Source: Alkalinema sp. CACIAM 70d (lineage in GTDB: Bacteria; Cyanobacteriota; Cyanobacteriia; Leptolyngbyales; Leptolyngbyaceae). From it: DNA of 56,314 nt. Shown here in pieces: positions 51,662-56,314 of this stretch. Each line of letters begins with the position of its first letter. Position 1 is the stretch's first letter. The notes beneath the pieces were generated by a model that saw nothing but the letters and a program-made list of their open reading frames with translations, had not been told where the DNA came from and did no database searches. Made by a program: the position numbers and the translations under genes. Where the stretch lies: contig MUGG01000160.1 of NCBI GenBank assembly GCA_002148405.1, forward strand, positions 1 through 56,314, written 5' to 3'.

Positions 51662-51898
51662 CTATTGCCCCGTGAAGAAGGTCGCTAAAAGAATGCCACT
51701 CACGCCGATCGCGATCAACGCATTGGTGAAAAAGCGGCCAATTTCAGGATTGAAACCGAGGGCTTTGTCTTCTTGGCTACCGGTGAAAAAGAGGGACCAA
51801 GCTTGAGCTGCGTTGATTTCTTGGAAGGCGTTGAATTCGGGACGGAAGACAACGGGGCCAAACAGTTCGGGTTTGCGAAATTCTAAGTCAGTTCTCAT
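51662..51898 (-). CDS. Small single-helix membrane protein, possibly photosystem-associated
   Basis: 78 aa. Hydrophilic first 50 residues (LEFRKPELFGPVVFRPEFNA, then NAAQAWSLFFTGSQEDKA) followed by one membrane helix (FTNALIAIGVSGILLATFF). The general plan resembles small light-stress or photosystem accessory proteins, but the ExxNGRxAM chlorophyll-binding motif of HLIPs is absent, so it is not called one. Two HLR1-like direct repeats about 125-165 nt upstream are consistent with light-responsive control. No firm family. Confidence 0.65.
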   Translation of the reverse strand: MRTDLEFRKPELFGPVVFRPEFNAFQEINAAQAWSLFFTGSQEDKALGFNPEIGRFFTNALIAIGVSGILLATFFTGQ

Positions 51899-52023
51899 GA
51901 TTGTTACCTGTGGATTGATTGAGATGAACGGTTGATTGAGATTTAAGGTTGGCTGAAATCAAGGAGGTTACTGGGTTTGAGTGCGGAACCCGCAACCTCT
52001 TGCTTTGACCAACCTTGATTAAC

Positions 52024-52062
52024 AATGTAACGAAATATTACGAAGATGTAAACATTTGTTAC
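52024..52062 (-). promoter_or_regulatory. HLR1-like direct repeats upstream of the small membrane protein gene
   Basis: On the minus strand 52062-52045 reads GTAACAAA-TG-TTTACATC, close to the RpaB-site consensus KTTACAWW-NN-KTTACAWW (one mismatch per half). 52041-52024 reads GTAATATT-TC-GTTACATT with a perfect second half. Suggestive, not proven. Confidence 0.35.
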
Positions 52063-52113
52063 GTTATTTTAGATTCGGATTTCCCTACAGGTTTTTACCG
52101 TAGGAACCCTTGC

Positions 52114-52812
52114 CTAGGCGAGATCAAACACCAGAAGTTCAGCATCGGCTTGGGCGATCGCGTCAAGGCTGGTTACGTTTTCGATCGCGGCAGCATCCCC
52201 CGCCTCAAGGACTTCGCCATTGATTTGCACGGTGCCTCGGGCGACCTGTACCCAGAAATGCCGATCGGCGGAAACGGGTTGCTGAATCTGCTCTCCAGCC
52301 TGCAAGAGAGCCGCGTAGAGATTCATGTCTTGGTGGACGGTAACAGAGCCTTCCCGACCATCCCGCGAGGCAATCAGCCGCAATTTGCCCGATCGTTCCT
52401 CTGGGGAGAAGTAGGTCTGTTCGTAACTAGGTTGCAGGTTGGCCTGTTCCGGCAGAATCCAGATTTGTAACAAATGGGTGGACTCTTCAGCAGAGGGGTT
52501 GAATTCGCTGTGGACGATGCCCGTGCCTGCGGTCATGCGTTGGACTTCGCCCGGTCGAATGATGGCTCCGTTGCCCAGACTGTCTTTGTGTTCCAGTGCG
52601 CCTTGGAGGACATAGGTGACGATTTCCATGTCGCGGTGGGGATGGGAGCCGAAGCCCATACCGGGGGCGATGTAGTCTTCGTTGATGACGCGCAGGCTGC
52701 GGTACTGCAGGTGGGCAGGGTCGTAGTAGTTGGCGAAGGAGAAGGTGTGGTAGGAGTCTAGCCAGCCGTGGTTGGCATGGCCACGATCGCGGGAACGGCG
52801 GAGGGTCAACAT
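52114..52812 (-). CDS. Pirin family protein (quercetinase-like cupin)
   Basis: 232 aa from MLTLRRSRDRGHANHGWLDS; a frame twelve residues longer begins with a less likely start, and AGAGAG lies just before the chosen ATG. N-terminal cupin with metal ligands: the two His of FGSHPHRDMEIVTYVLQG, His in HSEFNPS and a Glu in the same strand region. FANYYDPAHLQYRSLRVINE is a family signature. Bacterial pirins (YhhW) can oxidise quercetin-like flavonoids or act as metal-dependent redox sensors; the native role here is unknown. Confidence 0.93.
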   Translation of the reverse strand: MLTLRRSRDRGHANHGWLDSYHTFSFANYYDPAHLQYRSLRVINEDYIAPGMGFGSHPHRDMEIVTYVLQGALEHKDSLGNGAIIRPGEVQRMTAGTGIVHSEFNPSAEESTHLLQIWILPEQANLQPSYEQTYFSPEERSGKLRLIASRDGREGSVTVHQDMNLYAALLQAGEQIQQPVSADRHFWVQVARGTVQINGEVLEAGDAAAIENVTSLDAIAQADAELLVFDLA

Positions 52813-53109
52813 AGTGAATTCTCTCTGTTCAGAAAAGTACGAACTCAAACTTTCTAGGTTCTATTGTAGCAGCTCGATTGTTTGCAGCCAAACAATGACC
52901 GATCCAAACGGATGTGGATGGCCGCACAGTCAGCTTCTCGATCGAGTTTTTTCGATCGAGCTATGTCGATCGAGGATAGGGGTGGAAGGATGAATAAGAG
53001 AACTAATTAACTGACCGATCGGGGTGGCCGATCGTGGTAGTTCGAGTGTTCTGATGTGTTGGGACTACGGGTGCCTAATAATACACAGAAAAGCGTTTTT
53101 TAGTACGGA
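52813..53109. other. Intergenic region with phased TCGATCGAG boxes
   Basis: No gene. Three copies of TCGATCGAG at 52938-52946, 52952-52960 and 52966-52974 are spaced exactly 14 nt apart, about 125 nt upstream of the pirin gene. Confidence 0.55.
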
Positions 53110-53138
53110 TTGACAGAGCCACTATTTCTTCGTAGGGT
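53110..53138 (+). promoter_or_regulatory. Sigma-70-type promoter of leader RNA copy 2
   Basis: TTGACA 53110-53115, 17-nt spacer, TAGGGT 53133-53138; same arrangement as copy 1 at 24278-24306. Confidence 0.75.
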
Positions 53139-53144
53139 AGTTTC

Positions 53145-53363
53145 TCATAGCGATCGCCATGGACATCCTTCTTTCAACAGGTCGGCATGAAGCATGGGGT
53201 CGTTGGGTTCCAAAAATTTAGGCCACTACCTGGGATTGCAGCAACAACCCCAAGTAGCTATTCCCCCTCGCTGAGTAAGCAGCAAGGCGGCTTGTTGAGA
53301 ATTGTAACATTCGATCGAGCCACTCTTGTTTGTGATGTCAAACGGGGTGGCTCTAAATTTTTG
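53145..53363 (+). ncRNA. Structured leader RNA, copy 2 (class unknown)
   Basis: About 220 nt between the promoter and a terminator. Elements in common with copy 1, in order: GTTTC-T-ATAGC at the start, TTTCAACA, a CTAC/GTAG hairpin (about 53222-53259) with GCAGCAACAA in its loop side, a GCTG/CAGC hairpin (53272-53285), AGGCGG, and TAACATTCGATCG. Loop and some stem bases differ while pairing is kept, which argues for selection on structure. It is followed by the paralogous 72-aa gene after 135 nt, a longer gap than in copy 1, filled by a nested inverted repeat. Confidence 0.65.
53317..53362 (+). terminator. Rho-independent terminator closing leader copy 2
   Basis: GAGCCACTC (53317-53325) pairs with GGGGTGGCTC (53344-53353), followed by TAAATTTTT. 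Confidence 0.8.
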
Positions 53364-53376
53364 GGCTTCTTAAGAC

Positions 53377-53466
53377 GCCCTCATTCCCGGCCCTTCTCCC
53401 GCAAATAGGAGAAGGGAGAATGCGATCGGGTTCCCTCTACCTCTGGGAGAGGGTTAGGGTGAGGGC
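53377..53466. repeat. Nested inverted repeat between leader copy 2 and its gene
   Basis: Outer arms GCCCTCA (53377-53383) and TGAGGGC (53460-53466) enclose two further hairpins: CCCTTCTCCC with GGAGAAGGG, and CCCTCTACC with GGGAGAGGG. Resembles widespread cyanobacterial intergenic repeat elements. Confidence 0.7.
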
Positions 53467-53498
53467 GGAGATTCACTACACCAAGGAGAAGCTCAATT

Positions 53499-53717
53499 AT
53501 GGCGAAGGATTCTAGCGATCGAGGTGATCGTTCGATCGAACATGGCCCACAACGGTTACAGATCCACTTAATCGGTCACAAGGAGTTCGTGCAGGATACG
53601 ATTAATCAATTCCACGCGCATCGGATCGCAGACAGGATTCATTGGAGTAAACCGATGAAGATTGTCCATTCAGACGGACAATACATCAGCATATTGAGTC
53701 GCGAACGGCAACGGTAA
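53499..53717 (+). CDS. 72-aa leader-associated protein, copy 2
   Basis: 72 aa with AAGGAG 10-15 bases before the ATG. Paralogue of the protein at 24577: LQIHLIGHKEFVQDTINQFH, ADRIHWSKP and QYISILSRERQR line up along most of the length. The N-terminus is more charged (KDSSDRGDRSIEHG). Function unknown. Two unlinked copies with the same upstream leader suggest a small regulon governed by one RNA element. Confidence 0.75.
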   Translation: MAKDSSDRGDRSIEHGPQRLQIHLIGHKEFVQDTINQFHAHRIADRIHWSKPMKIVHSDGQYISILSRERQR

Positions 53718-53862
53718 CGGCTGAAGCATGAGGAATCCCGCAGGTTCGTTGATGGGAATGGCCTGCGGGAATTGATATAGCTGCTAATGAGTGATTTCTA
53801 TACAAAGTCCTCAAGAATTAATCGATCGCTTACCATGGATGTAGTTCATTGTCGTTAGCTCT

Positions 53863-54198
53863 ATGGCATTAGAATCCACAGTCACCAAGCGGTACGTTGA
53901 ACAACGAGATCAAGGGTATTGGATCGAAGGAACTCGTATTTCCCTTGATTCGATCGTTTATGCCTTCCGCAGCGGAGCCTCCCCTGAAATCATTCGTCAG
54001 TCTTTTCCATTGCTGGCTCTGGAACAGGTTTATGGCGCGATCGCGTTTTATCTGGCGAACCAGGCGGAGATTGATGCTTACTTAGAGGCGGAGGAAAGGG
54101 CTTTTGATGCGATGCCGCAACCGCTACAGGCGACTGATTCAGCTTTATATGGCAAACTGATGGCGGCTAAGGCTGCAAAGCAGCAGGTAGAATCGTGA
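53863..54198 (+). CDS. DUF433 antitoxin-like protein
   Basis: 111 aa. DUF433 core: YVEQRDQGYWIEGTRISLDS, then IVYAFRSGASPEIIRQSFPL and LEQVYGAIAFYLANQAEIDA, a degenerate helix-turn-helix fold. It overlaps the next gene by 4 nt. DUF433 proteins are the usual antitoxins of DUF5615 PIN-like toxins (VapBC45-type), where they bind DNA and the toxin. Confidence 0.9.
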   Translation: MALESTVTKRYVEQRDQGYWIEGTRISLDSIVYAFRSGASPEIIRQSFPLLALEQVYGAIAFYLANQAEIDAYLEAEERAFDAMPQPLQATDSALYGKLMAAKAAKQQVES

Positions 54199-54545
54199 CC
54201 GTTCGTTTTCAAGCTGATGCTGATTTGAATCAGGCAATTGTCACAGGGGTTTTGCGACGAGAATCTAAAATTGACTTTCAAACTGCCTTTGCTGCTGGAT
54301 TGGAAGGTATGAGAGATCCGGAAGTCTTGGCAATCGCTGCACAACAGGGACGCATTCTCGTCAGTCACGATCGGAAAACGATGCCATCGGAGTTTGCTGA
54401 GTTCGTCGTTAGCCATCACAGTGCAGGTATCATCATTGTTTCTAGGAAGGTACCTATTGAGGTTGTGATTGAAGAACTCCTGTTGATTTGGGGGGCATCG
54501 AGTTCGGAGGAATGGGTCGATCGAATTGCCAAGATTCCGCTTTGA
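54195..54545 (+). CDS. DUF5615 PIN-like toxin
   Basis: 116 aa from a GTG start embedded in the end of the antitoxin gene. PIN-like acidic positions: FQADADLNQAIV at the N-terminus, DPEVLAIAAQQGRILVSHDR with the characteristic SHDR, and a C-terminal helix (EVVIEELLLIWG). DUF5615 proteins are predicted Mg-dependent RNases. The first acidic motif (normally LxDENL/F) is changed to ADADL but keeps two Asp, so activity is plausible. Confidence 0.9.
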   Translation: MTVRFQADADLNQAIVTGVLRRESKIDFQTAFAAGLEGMRDPEVLAIAAQQGRILVSHDRKTMPSEFAEFVVSHHSAGIIIVSRKVPIEVVIEELLLIWGASSSEEWVDRIAKIPL

Positions 54546-54621
54546 TGCAGATTAATTGGATGCAGATTAATGTTATCGGCTCTGTTTTTTGAATGGTAAT
54601 CGGCGGATATCTATGTTGACG

Positions 54622-54873
54622 CTATGCTCCGGTATCCATGGCTTTGAGTTCTGCGGTGATCTCGATCGGATCTTGCGAATGTCCCATTAATTCATACAGG
54701 TAAAACGGGGAGAACGCTTTGGGTGCAGGTTCCCAGGAGCGTCCTACGATCGGGGCATTCGATCCTACTTCATATCCGAGCAGCCATAGAGGTTCTCCGC
54801 CAACTGTTCCGATGATGACAGGCTCTGATTCCCATTCAATCCCAGGCCAGCGTTGTTTATCCTCGATTTGCAT
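54622..54873 (-). CDS. Small protein of unknown function
   Basis: 83 aa; AAGGAG eight bases before the ATG supports the start. Beta-rich, with several Trp (RWPGIEWESEP, EPLWLLGYEVG, GRSWEPAPKAFSPF) and an acidic C-terminus (DPIEITAELKAMD). No family recognised. Convergent with the DUF5615 toxin gene, 76 nt apart. Confidence 0.6.
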   Translation of the reverse strand: MQIEDKQRWPGIEWESEPVIIGTVGGEPLWLLGYEVGSNAPIVGRSWEPAPKAFSPFYLYELMGHSQDPIEITAELKAMDTGA

Positions 54874-55063
54874 TGCTCAACTCCTTAAATTTTTTCTCGG
54901 CTAGTTAGGCTGCTCCATGTGCATAGGGGACAAGTGCCCAGAAGTTTGGTGCGAAATCAATCACTCTCTATAATAGAAGCCAATCCAACCCACAGGACAG
55001 TAACAGCAACTTGATCCGAAAGTACTCTTTGATAATGCGCTATTAATTGCATCCCCTCATCCT

Positions 55064-55384
55064 ATGTCTCCGAGTCTCCAACCGATTTTGAGCCAGCTAA
55101 AGCAAGCCCTAACGGAACTTTACGGCGATCGGCTCTTGCATCTCATGCTCTTCGGTTCCCAAGCCCGTGGTGACGCTGAGCCTGGGTCAGATATTGATGT
55201 GTTGGTGGTACTGAAGCCGCCTGTGAATCCTGGAGAAGAAATCAAACGTACAGGCCAAGCCGTTGCTGACCTCTCGCTGCACTACGATGTGGTCATTAGC
55301 TGCCTGTTCATGGATGAAATCTACTACCAGACCCGCAACGGTTCCCTTCTACGCAACATTCGCAAAGAAGGAGTTCTCCTATGA
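55064..55384 (+). CDS. MNT-type nucleotidyltransferase (antitoxin of HEPN pair)
   Basis: 106 aa. Minimal nucleotidyltransferase with the catalytic pattern LFGSQARGDAEPGSDIDVLV (GSxxRG, then SDID) and a third Asp in LHYDVVISC. Members of this family modify and silence HEPN RNases by adding AMP or similar to them. The stop overlaps the HEPN start (ATGA), so the pair is coupled. Confidence 0.92.
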   Translation: MSPSLQPILSQLKQALTELYGDRLLHLMLFGSQARGDAEPGSDIDVLVVLKPPVNPGEEIKRTGQAVADLSLHYDVVISCLFMDEIYYQTRNGSLLRNIRKEGVLL

Positions 55385-55761
55385 CCGATGAACAACAAGA
55401 ACTCCTTCTCAAAGCTCAGCAAAGTTTGGAAGCGGCAAAACTCTTACTTGCCAACAACTACCCAGACTATGCCACCTCCCGTGCCTACTACAGCATGTTC
55501 TACATTGCCGAAGCATTTCTCGAAGGCGAAGGACTCTCATTTTCCAAACATTCTGCCGTCATTGCTGCCTTTGGGCGAGAATTTGCTAAACCACAGCGCG
55601 TCCCAATGGAGTTTCACCGCTTTCTGATTGAAGCCCAAGAACTGCGAACTACTGGCGACTACGGACAGTTGAATGCAGTCACCACCGACCAAGCCACCGA
55701 ACAGATTGACCACGCCGAGCAATTTTTGGCCCTGGCAATTCAGGAGATTGGCGCAGTCTGA
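55381..55761 (+). CDS. HEPN-domain protein (toxin of MNT pair)
   Basis: 126 aa helical HEPN domain of the PF05168 type: LLLKAQQSLEAAKLLLANNY, then ATSRAYYSMFYIAEAFLEGE, KHSAVIAAFGREFA and a C-terminal helix. The RxxxxH RNase motif of HepT is not evident; R-x-Y-Y and KHS are the conserved positions of this branch, so the activity could differ. It ends 72 nt before the CRISPR array. Confidence 0.88.
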   Translation: MTDEQQELLLKAQQSLEAAKLLLANNYPDYATSRAYYSMFYIAEAFLEGEGLSFSKHSAVIAAFGREFAKPQRVPMEFHRFLIEAQELRTTGDYGQLNAVTTDQATEQIDHAEQFLALAIQEIGAV

Positions 55762-55833
55762 TACTCAATCAATGGGTAATTGAATCTCATGGAGATCGTC
55801 ACCACGATCGCTCGAATTCGTTTTTCTGTGCGT

Positions 55834-56314
55834 ATTTCCATTCAATTGGGTTCCCCAGCGAGTGGGGAGTCAATCGAAATGCGTCAGCCTACGGTAGGGG
55901 CGCAAACTCGCAAGTTTCCATTCAATTGGGTTCCCCAGCGAGTGGGGAGGTGGGAGATTGCCAGCAAGGGAGTACAAGGGAGTAGTTGTTTCCATTCAAT
56001 TGGGTTCCCCAGCGAGTGGGGAGATGGGAGACTGTTGCTTATCAATCTAGTGTAGACAAGGCGTTTCCATTCAATTGGGTTCCCCAGCGAGTGGGGAGAA
56101 CTACTCCGTGTATCCGAAGCTTGCCCCTAGCCGATCATGTTTCCATTCAATTGGGTTCCCCAGCGAGTGGGGAGTGCTGAGATTTCTGAGGATGTCCAAG
56201 CCGAGATTGAGTATTATCGTTTCCATTCAATTGGGTTCCCCAGCGAGTGGGGAGACAATCGCTGCCCAAGACAGTCGAGTTCGGTGAAGTTGCGGGCGGA
56301 GGTTTCCATTCAAT
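55834..56314 (-). CRISPR. CRISPR array, trailer end, runs off the window
   Basis: Six full 36-nt repeats (55834-55869, 55914-55949, 55988-56023, 56063-56098, 56139-56174, 56219-56254) and a truncated seventh (56302-56314). Spacers are 44, 38, 39, 40, 44 and 47 nt. The repeat begins GTTTCCATTCAATTGGGTTC and contains the hairpin TCCCCA-GCGAG-TGGGGA. Read on the minus strand it ends ATGGAAAC, the usual crRNA 5' handle, so transcription is right to left and the leader lies beyond the window. The repeat at 55834 has A for G at its first base (the last base in crRNA sense), as expected for the leader-distal end. No cas gene is in the window. Confidence 0.97.

Noticed and set aside
51567..51806. Plus-strand frame opposite the small membrane protein
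   Set aside because: Mostly antisense and without a plausible start context.
51662..51898. Calling the small membrane protein a high-light-inducible (HLIP) protein
   Set aside because: The ExxNGRxAM chlorophyll-binding motif is absent.
55381..55761. Calling the HEPN protein HepT
   Set aside because: The RxxxxH-Y RNase motif of HepT is not visible; sequence fits the PF05168 branch.

Overview
The window reads as a cyanobacterial chromosome segment. The octamer GCGATCGC and its CGATCG core recur throughout, and several gene families here are typical of or largely confined to cyanobacteria: DUF928, the CHASE2/DUF928/hemagglutinin-CHAT cluster, paired Uma2 (DUF820) proteins, large PAS/GAF hybrid kinases and MscS channels with a cyclic-nucleotide-binding tail. 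Most of the genes are accessory (conflict, toxin-antitoxin, signalling); a smaller set is housekeeping. I saw no tRNA, rRNA, transposase or cas gene.

Layout. (a) 84-4931, minus strand: a BrnT/BrnA-type pair, then a tight run of an LRR-Roc-COR GTPase, HicA, HicB and a winged-helix/TIR protein. The GTPase tail and the TIR linker carry the same four-unit pentapeptide repeat. (b) 5138-6238: a lone antitoxin-like protein and a secreted RNase T2. (c) 6606-13959: a three-gene operon of TIR-CHASE2, DUF928 and a secreted hemagglutinin-CHAT protease-like giant. (d) 14014-18156: a secreted orphan, then a DUF1348/PPOX/GST operon divergent from a TetR regulator, with a strong double operator between them. 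The PPOX gene contains a 46-nt perfect hairpin. (e) 18443-23875: a candidate undescribed conflict island. It has an 874-aa protein with a glutamine-amidotransferase-like head and an HExxxH metallopeptidase-like tail, a small basic protein, two proteins sharing a duplicated adaptor-like domain (the second fused to a nucleoside phosphorylase) and a convergent four-helix membrane protein.

(f) 24278-24795 and 53110-53717: two unlinked copies of one module, made of a TTGACA-N17-TAGGsT promoter, a structured leader of about 220 nt, a terminator and a paralogous 72-aa gene. I could not assign the RNA to a known class. (g) 25005-26430: two Uma2 genes among four copies of a 62-nt palindromic repeat. 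(h) 26447-34783: fabF, acpP, aroH, sppA, a frameshifted EamA transporter, a HEAT-repeat protein, a glycosyltransferase and an LD-carboxypeptidase. (i) 34946-48886: a SPOR-like protein; a class III cyclase-like protein followed by an MscS/CNB channel, both lacking key ligand residues; cbiB; a 1910-aa hybrid kinase; a PAS protein and a CHAD protein. (j) 49028-52812: class V aminotransferase, map, a small membrane protein and a pirin. (k) 53863-56314: a DUF433/DUF5615 pair, an orphan, an MNT/HEPN pair and the trailer end of a CRISPR array that runs off the window.

Taken together, the segment has two TIR effectors, four complete toxin-antitoxin-like pairs, a lone antitoxin, an RNase, a nucleoside phosphorylase effector and a CRISPR array in 56 kb, interleaved with ordinary fatty-acid, aromatic and cobalamin genes. 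All functional statements rest on motif reading by eye; no database search was run.
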